Below are positions 25,091-35,603 of a stretch of DNA of 64,000 bases, piece after piece. The position numbers and the translations under genes were made by a program. The DNA lies in the NCBI GenBank assembly GCA_026182355.1, contig JAPFBL010000068.1, positions 930,001 to 994,000 on the forward strand, written 5' to 3'. How positions within the stretch are numbered: the first letter of the stretch is position 1; each line of letters begins with the position of its first letter. The DNA is from Hermatobates lingyangjiaoensis (taxonomy: Eukaryota > Arthropoda > Insecta > Hemiptera > Hermatobatidae). The notes beneath the pieces are model-generated. The model searched no databases, was not told the origin of the DNA, and saw only the letters and a list, made by a program, of their open reading frames with translations.

Positions 25091-27837
25091 TTTTTACTAC
25101 ATTCTCTGAAAGGCCCAGTGTGCACGCTTACTTTTTACTTAAGAAAACAGTTCCATATTTAACGTCATTTCCTTGAGAAGATATAAAATAAAAATTGAAC
25201 ACCAAATAACATCCATTTTTCTCCCAATTTTTATTTATGTAGAAGAGATTTATATACGTACATACAAAACTAATGGTCCCTAAATTTGATCAGTAATGAA
25301 CTCTGCATTTAATGCACCCATTGCAAACAAAAGGACATTTATTCTATACTTTTAGAACTTTAATAACTATTAAAATAACTTAGATCAAACAAATTTACAC
25401 CAATTAAGTTAATTTGCTCAAGTCGGGATGTTTTCATTAAACTACTAGGTCGTTATAAAAAATATGTCCATGACTGATATGTATGCAATAAGTTCATTAC
25501 TTCAAGTATAATTGCATGATACAAACTTCTAGAGTAATTAGTGTCAATTTATCATATGCAATTAAAAGAATTGAATAATTATTCGACATCTATGCTCAAA
25601 TTATTTTGAATTCTAACTAAATCTACTTTAAGATGTCTGTTAAAGTTTTAATTTAAAAAAAAAGTAATATTAACAATTTGATTATGTTTATGAAATATAT
25701 TAAGTACCAATATATTTATTTTTTTATTCTAAAAGCAATTATAACGATAAAAATGACGGGATTTCTAAAATGATACGTCTACAACCTGTACGAAGAATGT
25801 GATCCAATCGTAACTAATCAATAATTTCCCTTTGCATTGATCTTGCATATATTAGTTTATAGGCCTGCAGACATGGCTGATAAGCTTATGATGCTATCAA
25901 CAAACATGAACAGGGTGATGATAAAGAGGAAAAATGATTTCCAACTGTCTCTACTGGATCACTGATGCAAGATTTTTCAACATTTTCCATATGAAACGGC
26001 TTAAAAAAGATAATTTTTTAACGCCCATTTCTTATAAAGATCACAGTGAAAGCATTTGGTGAAGTTATGTTTAAATGCCATCTCCTGAGTTGACACACTT
26101 CCTAAACAGTATCCCTTTTCAAATTAATATAATTAGTAAATACCTGCTAAATAAAAAAAGAAAATGTTAGTTAATTCTAAAACAATATAGTTTTACAAAT
26201 AAAACAAAATGAATTATGGATTCCCAGCTAATCAATTAATGAATACCAATTAATACATGTTGTATATTTTATCAGCTATTAATATTCATAAATGGACTCT
26301 TTAATGGATAATCTAATAGAACTGAAGAATCAAAATGTTTAAAAGTCAACTAAGTAATATCTCTTAGCAGTTAATTGTGAACAGTATTAATTCAAAGGCA
26401 ATGGAACATGTATTAATATAAAAGAAGTTGATTGAAATGGAAGAATCTATGTTCAGATCTGTCTATCTACCTCTTAGGAAGAATCAACGATAGCGATAAA
26501 AAAAGGAATGCTACGTCCAATGTCACACTACGTTACACGAAGCGTTCCTTTGTAACATGATTCCAGTGTAGTAACACTGTAGTCATGTTACAGTAATAAA
26601 TCAATCGGAAATCGAAATAATGATAATATTAGCATAAATAAATAGAAGTGGCAAAATTATATTACAAAAAGTAGCTAAATGAAGTAATAAAGGAACTCTT
26701 AGCTTGAATAAATACTAAAATAGTAGATTAGATCAAATAATAATCCAACTATTGATTAGATTAGTAAAAACAAATAGTAGTTCTTGATCAAATTAAATAA
26801 AAAAAAGTAGAAATTGAACTCTTAGATTAAGTAAATAAATATATAGTAGCCATTTTAACGTAAGATTAATGGATAATGAATTAAATTGAACTGAACAGCA
26901 GTTTTCTGTTTGATTACTTATGACGCAACTGGAAAGCATTTAAACCAATTAATACAGAGCATTTCTTTGGTTTAGTTAAATAACCAATCTTCTTCTTTTT
27001 TTATTAATATCCTATCAGTCATTGTTTGTAATGGGAAACATTTGATAAAAATAACTAATCTGTTATTTAGTCCTACATGAGTTGAATTAAGCAATATTAG
27101 TTAAACCTATGATGGGTTAACATAAATGAAAATGAGGAGATTGATTAAAATGCCGTACATTATCAATTATGTAGGTGATGTAGAGAGGCAAAGGGGAAAC
27201 AGCACTATTGTCAAAGCACAGCAAAGCCATTCGAGTAAACTCAATTATTCCGTCTATAAGGGGACCTTTGAGACTGTTGTCTAGCATTTGTAGAATCCCG
27301 GGTGGCGAGGCTTCAGTGCTCAGATCTTCAGAGATAATCAACTGACGTTATCAAGGGGCTCAGTTATAATTCATCCGTACTTCGTATCCAACGTTAAAAA
27401 TGAACAAGCATAATACTGAGTAATATGTTAGTAAAAAGAATTAGATAATGTGCAATAACTGTTTATTAGTTTCCACTAAACACATTTATAAGTTTTTTTT
27501 TTTCATTAAGCGTGCTTTGAGAGTGGTAAATGTCGTTTACTCGTTATTTGCCACCAATGTGAATAATGAACAAACCGCATTATTTGATTCATTCTACATC
27601 AGGAATGCTAGTGTTTACCTCATTTAAGTAGCATCTTTAATGAGTACCTGATATCGTTAAGGTTTAGTTCAGGCCAACAGACTTGAATCTTCGTAATTTT
27701 CAATCATGGGGATCACAGGGTATATCTTTAGTGTTCTATGGATGTACTACGATTCATGGTCGCAAACAACCTAAGGATGAGCCATATCTACAAGTAGAAG
27801 TTCTAGCTATCAGAAGTTACTATATAGCAGGGGTTCT
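25091..27837. other. AT-rich DNA, no gene seen
   Basis: Mostly unique. Patches of balanced composition at 25860-26070 and 27110-27350 could be conserved non-coding sequence. Nothing recognisably coding. Confidence 0.4.
26550..26592. repeat. Short palindrome
   Basis: TGTAACATGA and TCATGTTACA flank an inner GTGTAGTAACAC, giving an almost perfect hairpin of about 42 nt. Function unknown. Confidence 0.6.
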
Positions 27838-27905
27838 CAATTGGGGTGAAATTCACCCCCCGAATGTGAATTTTGTGTTTTCAAGGGGTGAATTCTGACC
27901 ACAGT
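27838..27905 (+). mobile_element. hAT-like transposon terminus
   Basis: CAGGGGTTCTCAATTGGGG at 27838 has the widespread hAT start CAGGGGTTCTCAA and is followed by a C/G-rich subterminal GTGAAATTCACCCCCC. The matching right end was not found nearby, so this is probably a truncated element. Confidence 0.55.
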
Positions 27906-27925
27906 GAGTTTACAGAGAGAGGTTA

Positions 27926-27972
27926 TAATTATATTATAATTATATAAATTATATAATTTATAATTATATAGC
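27926..27972. repeat. AT palindrome cluster
   Basis: Overlapping TATAATTATA-type palindromes over about 47 bp directly downstream of the hAT-like end. Confidence 0.7.
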
Positions 27973-28906
27973 TATTATAAGTTTTGACCTCAATTATAAA
28001 CTAAAAAATACTATTTTATTTGAATTGTTATGTTATATATTCATTAAGATTTTTAATTATCATTTAATTTGTAAACTCTATTATGACTGAGCCTATGTAT
28101 CGGCTTTCCCAGTCTGTAAAACATATATACTCATGAAAAAACTTTTGATAATATATAATTTTTTAGTGATTTTGCAAATTAATTAGAAAGCTAATTTTGA
28201 AGAAGACTATGTTGAAAAAAAAGAAGGGGGAGAGGATGCACTGTAAGAAATGGCGAGAGGAGTGTATGGGCCAAGCTGAAAGGGCTGACAACCTCAAAGG
28301 TAAGCTGTTTCATTAGGGCCATTATTATTCTCACCTCTTATTATAGACATGTAATAACTCTTATTTTTAACTGATCTCTTTTCCCAGCCCTTTCGAATGA
28401 CTAAACAGCTGTCATAGTCCTCACCGTTATCATTAAATCATCGGCATAAGGTAGGTGTTGGCTAAGCCCGCTGAATTCTTCACACCCCTTTATCTAGGAC
28501 CAGTTTGAATAATACCGGGTATAAAGGATATAATTGTCTAAGACCTTAACATATATGGGAAAAGTCACCAGTAATACCATTCACTTTTACGGTGCTTCTG
28601 GAGTCTCGCATTGTGAGATGTGTCACAGACACACTGTGTGTTAAAGACACACTGTATTCATAATATTTCCACATGAGACAATGGCAGTCCTAAAAACTGA
28701 TTGCTGCCCATTAGGTCTCTACCCAGTACATAGGGTAGTTGACTGGGTTAATTAATACCACAGCCCTCTGCATTTGCTAGATTGCCAAGCAAATACGAAT
28801 CCTAGAATTATGAATAATAAGATATTTCAATAACCACTCTCATGAAAAATAAATCCAAGTATATTATTTTAAAGAATAATGAAATTTAATGTTTAACATT
28901 ATTAGT

Positions 28907-29257
28907 TAGAATTTTGAAGAGGGCCAGGCTAGCTCAGTGGTTACGTGCTCGCCTCTGAACTGATAGGACCGGGGTTCGATCCCCACCCGGCCCTCGATTT
29001 ATTCACGCGGGAGGTGAATAAATCTGAGTAGGTCGTCCCTCGGAGAAGGACGTTAAACTGTCGGTCCCGAGCCTGTACGTTGTCAGGTACTCGTTAAAGA
29101 TCGCTACTCTAAATACACTTGAGTTAAGCAAAATTTAGGACTCCCACTGTAGAATCAATCTTCATTGTGTGGTATCACAAAGGGCCAATGCTCGGCCTAA
29201 GTGTGTTCCCTTGTGGGACTGCCACTGCAACGTAATCTACCTACCTAGAATTTTGAA
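28907..29257 (+). mobile_element. tRNA-derived SINE with 12-bp TSD
   Basis: The perfect duplication TAGAATTTTGAA flanks the insertion (28907-28918 and 29246-29257), leaving a body of 28919-29245, 327 bp. The 5' head is tRNA-like: an A box TAGCTCAGTGG (28930-28940) and a B box GGTTCGATCCC (28973-28983), with an almost complete acceptor pairing GGGCC/GGCCC. The body contains GGAGAAGGACGTTAAAC and GTCGGTCCCG, which resembles conserved central domains of invertebrate SINEs. The 3' tail is a short CTAC repeat. Retrotransposition would depend on a LINE in trans. The intact TSD argues for recent insertion. An older partial copy is at 63031-63190. Confidence 0.92.
28930..28983 (+). promoter_or_regulatory. 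Pol III internal promoter (A and B boxes) of the SINE
   Basis: The A box at 28930-28940 fits TRGYNNANNNGG-type sequence, and the B box at 28973-28983 fits GGTTCRANNCC. The spacing is typical for a tRNA-type promoter. Whether it is used is unknown. Confidence 0.8.
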
Positions 29258-29679
29258 TAAAATAGAATTGAAAATTAAAAAAATAATTTATTCTTAGTTA
29301 TAATTTTAAAGGTTTAATAATTTTAATTATTCGAAAGAATAGAGTTGTTACTCTGAATTCATAATATTACACAATTAACTGAAATATCATTTGATCAGTT
29401 GTTAGTTATTATTATGAACCAAAAAGAATTCTACTTACAAAAAGGACTACAATTGATAGTCTTGGCTATAAAATAAGTCTAATCAAATAAAATGACAAAT
29501 TTATAGTTGTAACTATGATGGTTAAAGAATTCTAATTCAATTGTTAGTTTAAATTATCAAGGTCATTGACTTTTCGTTAAATTTTATTTCTAGATTCATC
29601 AGTTGTTATAACATGAAGGATTGACAGGGATAACAGTTTAATCCTCATGTTAAGAAACATTTTTTTTTTTATTTTGAAA
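29258..29679. other. AT-rich DNA, no gene seen
   Basis: Featureless AT-rich sequence directly after the SINE. Confidence 0.4.
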
Positions 29680-30000
29680 TAAAGTCTGAATTAGTGAAAG
29701 GGAAAGGATGCAGTTAGAAGAGTGAGGGAGACACATAACGATTTGAAGTTGGAACTGATTTAGGGCCAAGTGATTTAGGGTTGGAGAAGTAATGAAGTCG
29801 GTGGTTTTGAATGGAGCCATTATCTGGGCGAGTTGTGAACGGGACAGGCCCTCTACCTGACCAGTAACCGAGTAACAAAATCCAAACTCTAATGACCTGC
29901 CCCTCAGCAAGGCTCGACCATTACTGTAGTTTAGTTCTATGGGGCTAATAGTGTCGTGAAGCTGACAGAAGAAACGTCACGCCTGTTATTCCCCCATAAA
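29680..30000. other. GC-richer island with purine-to-pyrimidine switch
   Basis: The left part (29690-29780) is GAAAGGGAAAGG- and GAGGGAGA-rich. The right part includes CCCTCTACCTGACC and TTCCCCC. Unique, with an 86-codon minus-strand open frame that is not protein-like. Confidence 0.45.
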
Positions 30001-30464
30001 CTCATTCCATTACTGTAATCATTATTAAATACCTACATACATAAATATAAAAGAAACAGTTATAGAAAACACAGTTACACTTTTTATATGAATGGCATAA
30101 CTTATTATTTTGAGCAACATTTTGTATTACACACACACACACTCACACACTCCTTTAATACGTTCTAACTAAAACCACATTGGATGTTAATTAATATCAT
30201 CCAATATACTAATACATATATTTAAGTATTTTATTTTAATTATCTTCATTTACAGAAACAAAATATATTTCAATACAACTTAGAACATATAATATTATTT
30301 TCATTTTAGTTTATCGCTTTATATATAAATTATTAGATATTTAATTAATGTTTCTTTTATTTACTTATCTTATTTTTGAAGTATTACTATTGTTTTACTG
30401 TTATTTATTTCTTGTAACTTTATTGTCGTATACAGGGTTATTGTTGAGAGAAAATCAAATATAT

Positions 30465-30620
30465 AACAAGCATTCACAAAATCAACATAACAACCACAGA
30501 AAGAAATCAGAGAAAAAATTAACATCAGGGTCATCTTTTAACCCTAACAAGCGGTCTTGGTCAAATCTCAACTGAGTCAGTTTTCTGATTTTTTATTGTA
30601 GTTTCACTCTGACGATGACC
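30465..30620. mobile_element. Family A relic
   Basis: It keeps AACAAGCGGTCTTGGTCA, CAACTGAGTCAGTT and CACTCTGACGATGACC in the order of the centre of family A, with heavy substitution and indels. Confidence 0.6.
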
Positions 30621-30644
30621 TCCAGAGACTATGTATATATATTA

Positions 30645-30770
30645 AACTAGGTTCACAGAAATAACACATACAAAAGAGATCACAGAAATTTAATAAAATA
30701 TTTCAACCGTGTCGTCATGAGGTAGAGTGACTTTCTTATTTGTTTTCTCTGTAAATCTAGTTCATTATTT
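30645..30770. mobile_element. Foldback relic with hammerhead-like centre
   Basis: AACTAGGTTCACAG at the left and CTGTAAATCTAGTT at the right are inverted. Between them the minus strand has CATGACGACACGGTTGAAAT, which resembles a decayed CTGACGA...GAAA core. Arms are much diverged. Confidence 0.45.
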
Positions 30771-31715
30771 CGTAAATTTTTTATTTCATTGGATATATAT
30801 CTAATACGGGTTCATATCAGTGACCTTGGTGACTAGACATAACTAGATTTAGTCTAGAATAACTGGAATAACTGTTGGACCAAACCTCAAGCTTAGTTCA
30901 AAATTTTTATTATTTTTGATTCCATTGAATTTATTATTCTATTATTTAGTTTCTCGAATCCAGTCTCTATTTTAATTTGTTTACCCTTTTCATAATTTTG
31001 ATTTTTTTCTTACTTGTTTTATTATTTCCTCTTCTTATTTTTTAATTTTAATTATTAATTACTTCATGTTTTTCTTTTCCCTCCCTGCCTATATTGTCAG
31101 TACTTTTACAACAACTGTGACGAAGAATTCTTCAGTCACTTCTCAAACGAATCACATCTCTTCACCTTTATCACCAAAATTTTGAATCGATTTTTTGTTA
31201 ACTTTTTTACAGCTGTTCTTTCTGTGAATATAATATACACATAAATATATATGTATTTATAAAGTCAGTATGATTGATAACTAGACATTCGTTCCCAGTA
31301 AAAAAGAGAGAAAATCAAGAAATGAAGACTGAATACCGTTGTGAGCATATGCCAACCACGTCTGCCTTCTAAAGGAGAAGGAATAGAAAGGAAAACCCCA
31401 AAGATGAGAAAACCCCTATTTTTCATCAGAAATCAGTTAATAAGGCAACAACAAATTAATTCAACTAAATAAATAAAATAAATAACAATATTTTGATAAA
31501 TTAATAAAGCCATAAAGAAAATAGTCATTGTCATCATCAGTTTTTAAGTGTCTGACGCAATTTCAATATATTTATTATTTGATAGATTAAAACGACGGAA
31601 TGTAGGTATACATCAAACAAATTAACATTTTAGAATATTAGTAACTATAATGTATAATTAATAATACTCCATAATATAAATGCTGAATAGAAAATCAGAT
31701 TTTTTCCATTTTTTT
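30771..31715. other. AT-rich DNA, no gene seen
   Basis: Long T-rich stretches (30900-31200) and unique sequence. Confidence 0.4.
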
Positions 31716-31732
31716 GGGGGGGGGGGGGGGGG
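31716..31732 (+). repeat. Poly-G run of 17
   Basis: Seventeen consecutive G residues inside T-rich sequence. A homopolymer of this type is rare in AT-rich DNA and can form a G-quadruplex. It is also error-prone to sequence. Confidence 0.9.
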
Positions 31733-32034
31733 TATTTTTTTTCTTTTAGGCACTAAACTTTATATTAGTTTTTTTCCCTCAAAAGCAATTTCCGCCTTTG
31801 AATAAATAATGAAGCGGTTAGTTCTCCCAATTAAGTAGTATGCTTACTTAATATTCCGGTATCCATTCTAGGATATGAATTATTTTCATGGTAAAATAGT
31901 TTCTTGAGGCGTAGCAATATCATGGTAACTTCCTTTAATACTTTTTTTTTAATGAATAGTTATATTAACTTTTGACTTAATGAATGTTTTTACTATTATA
32001 TTTATCTTCAGAATATTGTCAAATGAAATATATA

Positions 32035-32055
32035 CTCACACACACACACACGCAC

Positions 32056-32119
<64 letters not shown>
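32035..32119. repeat. (CA)n with CG interruptions, then (TA)n
   Basis: A CA tract with two CACACG interruptions (32035-32086) runs into a TA tract (32086-32119) at the edge of the PLE remnant. Confidence 0.95.
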
Positions 32120-32120
<1 letters not shown>

Positions 32121-32766
32121 CTAGGAGGTGTCAGAGCTTATTTTTTCTTCATTGTGATTCTTCTACGACATTTTGTCTCATATACATATCTTAGGGTTTG
32201 CTGTTCTGAATATGGGCCGTGACTGAGTGTCGGCTTTGGCGAGTAGCTGGTGGTTGGTCACCTAAGCTGCAGTGTGCGTGAAACCCCGTGTGTTGACGAT
32301 TAATTAATGGGTTGTGCTTCAATTTTCATGGCTTCAAAATTTGCATCTGGCTATATTAATTTTCTTTAAAATGATGGTGTTTTGAACAAGGTCCTGGCGG
32401 TGAGTTTTCTTCCATGTTCCTCGGAGGTTCGTCTAGCGATGGCTCCTCTTGCAAGTGCATTGTCATCGTCGTGAGATGTGGTCGATGTCATACCGATATA
32501 TTTTGAATTGTCTAGGAGCTCACAATCTCCGATATTGCAGTTATATTCGTATATGACATTGGCCTTTTGTATCTCCGGGATGACTGCATCTGGGCTGTTT
32601 TTCATTATCAAGTTAGCGGTGTTCTACTTTTATAGTAAATATGGACTTGAAGACGTTCATTTTCGTTATTACATTTAACATGAACACAATGAACACAATT
32701 GAATTGTCATTACAATTATTGAATCACAATGAAGAAAAATAAGCTCTGACACCTCCTAGATTATAT
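32115..32766 (-). mobile_element. Penelope-like element remnant with inverted flanks
   Basis: The left flank begins CTAGGAGGTGTCAGAGCTTA (32121 on) and the right flank ends with its reverse complement (to about 32762), about 45 bp each, with TA tracts outside both. Between them is a GIY-YIG coding fragment on the minus strand. PLEs are known for partial terminal repeats in mixed orientation, so this layout fits a 5'-truncated insertion into or next to a (TA)n tract. Confidence 0.8.
32278..32683 (-). pseudogene. PLE GIY-YIG endonuclease fragment, frameshifted
   Basis: Reading 3' to 5' on the + strand, a linker with YYKS...NLIMKNSP leads into VIYEYNCNIGDC (about 32522-32557), KYIGMTSTT (about 32477-32503), MHLQ, RGAIARRTSEEHG and a tail with DLVQNTIIL, ILKP and PLINRQHTGF. 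VIY...YIG with a downstream His matches the GIY-YIG nuclease of PLEs, which nicks target DNA next to the reverse-transcriptase module. The match needs about four frame changes (after YYKS, after MTSTT, after MHLQ and after EEHG), and there is an in-frame stop in the tail. It is therefore a dead copy. The RT domain is absent. Its YIG context (IGMT) differs from the element at 61 kb (IGQT), so two PLE lineages are present. Confidence 0.82.
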
Positions 32767-32814
32767 AAAGAAGAGTAAATAAATAAATAAATTATATATA
32801 TATAATTTAACTAT

Positions 32815-32818
32815 ATAA

Positions 32819-32858
<40 letters not shown>

Positions 32859-32876
32859 ATATATATATATATATAA
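32815..32876. repeat. (TA)n microsatellite
   Basis: Interrupted TA tract between the PLE remnant and the next foldback. Confidence 0.9.
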
Positions 32877-33555
32877 TTAACAAACACTTCTTTTTTTCTC
32901 GGAGTTTGGTCAGGAAAAATATATGAAATCACCTTTTTTGCCAACGTTTTTTTTTTATTTAAGACATCCACAGGGCTATAAACTAACAAAAAAACAATAA
33001 ACAATGGCCATTTGTTATTTCTACTTTAAAAACATCATAAACAAATTGAAAAAAGAACTTACTGAAAGCTGGGTTCTGTTACATTACAACAACCGTTAAC
33101 TGTCATTACATGTGCTGTTCCAAGCGACATATTATTGAAACACTGTTTTTTTAGTACAATCATATATATATATACATATACACATATTATAATATATATC
33201 TATTATAATATAATAATATAATATAATATAATAATATATATTATAATATGTGTATATATATATATATATATGATTGTCCTAAAAAAAACAGTGTTTCAAT
33301 AATATGTCGCTTGGAACAGCACATGTAATGACAGTTAACGGTTGTTGTAATGTAACAGAACCCAGCCTTCAGTAAGTTCTTTTTTCAATTTGTTTATGAT
33401 GTTTTTAAAGTAGAAATGACAAATGTCCATTGTTTATTATTTTTTTGTTAGATTATAGCCCTGAGGATGTCTTGAAATAAAGACAAAACGTTGGCAAAAA
33501 GGTGATTTCATATATTTACCCTGACCAAACGCCGAGAAAAAGAAAAAGTGTTTGT
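32876..33555. mobile_element. Long foldback element, about 300-bp arms, with (TA)n loop
   Basis: The left arm (32876-33163) and right arm (33270-33555) are near-perfect reverse complements, sharing for example AACAGCACATGTAATGACAG and TAACGGTTGTTGTAATGTAA. The loop is a compound TA/ATA tract (33164-33270). The outer ends read GTGTTTGTTAAT. Each arm contains a PLE-type hairpin near the outer part: right arm 33458-33495, left arm degraded near 32945-32985. No coding sequence. Best explained as two head-to-head copies of a PLE-type terminal repeat. Confidence 0.88.
33458..33495 (+). ncRNA. Hammerhead-like fold with AAA core variant
   Basis: GCC (33458-33460) pairs with GGC (33493-33495). CTGAGGA (33461-33467), one T, a perfect GTCTT/AAGAC stem with GAAATA loop, AAA for the expected GAA, the palindrome ACGT (33488-33491), and T at the cleavage position. 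The G12-to-A change again sits at a former CpG. Confidence 0.55.
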
Positions 33556-33579
33556 TAATATTTTGTGGTCAAGAAAACA

Positions 33580-33703
33580 GTACCGTATATATATATATAT
33601 ATAAACTAGAATTTAAAAAGAACACATAGAAAGGAAACCACTGAACTCACTACTATATTTCGATGTCCTTGTCTTTAGGAAAAGAAGTGAATCGCTCCAA
33701 AGG

Positions 33704-33742
<39 letters not shown>
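33580..33742 (-). mobile_element. Family E element between (TA)n tracts
   Basis: The minus strand carries CAGCCTTTGGAGCGATTCAC followed by a damaged CTAAAGA, GGACATCGAAATATA and a tail. The same sequence occurs at 59590-59747, again with a TA tract directly before CAGCCTTTGG. A TA tract covers about 33709-33742. Confidence 0.7.
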
Positions 33743-33746
<4 letters not shown>

Positions 33747-33765
33747 TTGGTGGCCCTATCTCAAC

Positions 33766-33798
33766 TCTCCTGATGACAGTTCAACCGAAAATTAGAGA
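33766..33798 (+). ncRNA. Hammerhead-like fold, family G copy 2
   Basis: TCTC (33766-33769) and GAGA (33795-33798) pair. The core is CTGATGA (33770-33776), the optimal hammerhead core, then C, a weak AGTT/ACC hairpin, GAA, AATT and A. Stem II has lost a base compared with copy 1 at 8081. A TA tract lies just upstream. Confidence 0.6.
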
Positions 33799-34469
33799 CT
33801 GTAAGTGTGTTCGTTTCTTTATTATATGTCTATATATATATATCATACTTAAACTTACGTTCTCCATATGATTTTATTATAAAAGCGATCACAAAGAATA
33901 ATCCATTACATGATCTATTTCTATTGAGATATAGCAATTTTTTAATACCCCATCTAATTGAACAAATAAAGTAGATAATTCAGAACGAAAATTCGTAAAA
34001 TGTGGTTACCATTCTAATATGATTAGAACAGAGACTAGCAGAATAGTATCTTTTATAAACGAATTATTTTCCTGGACCTTACAAATTGGGTAAAATAATA
34101 GAAGACCTTTACCTATCCTTTCCTTCTCCTCACCCACATCCTCAGATTCAAATAATACCCCATCTCTGTTATAGAAGCTTTGTAACTTTGGCGATATATT
34201 CTCACATCATGCTTTTAAATCCTCTCCAAACGATCAGATATCTACGTGAATACCGAGGTTCCCGCATCGTTCTCATTATTCATTGAGCTACATGTCTACT
34301 TCTCCTCTTAATCCTCACAGTTGCCATACACAAGTTTCTTCCTCCTGAACCTCTAGTGATAGTGTCTAGTGAACCTCTACCGATTAGCCTGTACTTCTAT
34401 AATATGTACAAGACGTTGTGTACATAAGCTTTCCTCTTCCATATAAATATATCATATAGTACATCAAAT

Positions 34470-34565
34470 TAGATTCAGGAGACTTCAAAATCTGTAAAAC
34501 TTGTAAAATATGAAAATTATATTTTTAAATTCACTACACTCTACTTGCTGTACAATAGTAAACAA
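34470..34565 (+). repeat. Dispersed repeat R, partial third copy
   Basis: GATTCAGGAGACTTCAAAAT, CTGTAAAACTTG and TCTACTTGCTGTACAATAGT correspond in order to the 3' half of the repeats at 5.3 and 6.6 kb. Strongly diverged. Confidence 0.5.
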
Positions 34566-34789
34566 ATTAATTTAATTGTTTATTAGTTAGTATAAAAATG
34601 GGTTAACTAATAATAAATTGGGAGTTGGCTACTTCATTTTTTTCTATTTACACCTAATGATAACAGGGAACTATAATAAATATTTGAACAAATATATTTA
34701 GTAAACTAAAGTAGTAAATATTCATCAAAAAAAATAATGGAAAATGAAAAAAAAAGAGAAAAACATGATTAATGTTGAGTGAACATAAG

Positions 34790-35040
34790 GCCTTGTTAGG
34801 GTGGAAGAGTGAGTGAGTTAGCAGACAAGAAGTATATATCTCAATTACAGAAGGGTGGGTGAAATGATTTAAAGGCGATGGCCATCCCAAGCCAGCAGCG
34901 ATGACATTGAACGTGAGGCCTGCAAGCGATAGGGCTTGGCAAGGACATCGCCGGGCTAATTATGCCAAATCACGGCAATAATTAATCTGCACAATGCCTA
35001 TAACTACTCATTATTAACAGAATGGTCATTGTGTCAAAAA
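34790..35040. other. GC-richer island, possible conserved non-coding element
   Basis: A G/A-rich left edge (GGGTGGAAGAGTGAGTGAG) leads to a balanced core with ATCGCCGGGCTAATTATG and ACGGCAATAATTAATC. TAAT-type homeodomain-like cores occur in it. Non-coding; regulatory role inferred. Confidence 0.45.
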
Positions 35041-35129
35041 ACTAGATTTCCATTACTTGTGCATCTGTTTACTCATAATGGTGGATTTAGATAATTACGT
35101 CTCCACAGAAAAAAAAGTTTAATAACAAA

Positions 35130-35170
35130 CTAGCAACGCGTTTCCAACACTTAGTGTTCTTCTTCAGGTT
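35130..35170 (-). ncRNA. Hammerhead-like fold, family C left copy
   Basis: The minus strand has AAC before CTGAAGA (35161-35167), A, a GAACAC/GTGTTG stem, GAA, ACGCGT and T. The stem I partner is altered (GCT instead of GTT), and the last base of stem II is mutated. Confidence 0.5.
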
Positions 35171-35564
35171 AACATCTAAAAAATATGATGTTGAGTTTTA
35201 GTATTTGTATCTGTTCCTTCATAACAGTGGCTTTAGAGTGGGGGTATATGCCCCACTACTCAAACTTGTCAGTCTGTGACAGATCTTGTCGGGTTAATGT
35301 CTTTATTTGAATTACATCGTGTATATCACAGTAAACCTATAGTTTTTATTTAATTTGTACCCTTTTCTTGTGGTCAATCTTCACGTTACAAACATATACA
35401 TATCTGTGAGCTTTTAGAACATCAGAGTGAATTATTTGAATTTAATATAATATATGAATGTTGATGCATTATTGAATGTTTCAACATTCATATATTGTAT
35501 TCAATTTCAAATAATTCACTCTGATGTTCTTAAAGCTCACAGATATGTATATTTTTTAGATGTG

Positions 35565-35603
35565 AACCTGAAGAAGAACACTAAGTGTTCGAAACGCGTT
35601 GTT
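35565..35603 (+). ncRNA. Hammerhead-like fold, family C best copy
   Basis: AAC (35565-35567) pairs with GTT (35601-35603). CTGAAGA (35568-35574), one A, a perfect 6-bp stem GAACAC/GTGTTC with TAA loop, GAA (35591-35593), the palindrome ACGCGT (35594-35599) and T. All hammerhead core positions except the extra base are present. The self-complementary hexamer in place of stem III implies dimerisation. Confidence 0.62.

Noticed and set aside
28215..28305. Possible exon ending at a GGTAAG donor near 28299
   Set aside because: No supporting acceptor, no protein similarity recognised, and the open frame is short.
28921..28990. Functional tRNA gene
   Set aside because: The A and B boxes are good, but the anticodon arm does not fold properly, and the sequence continues into a SINE body flanked by a TSD.
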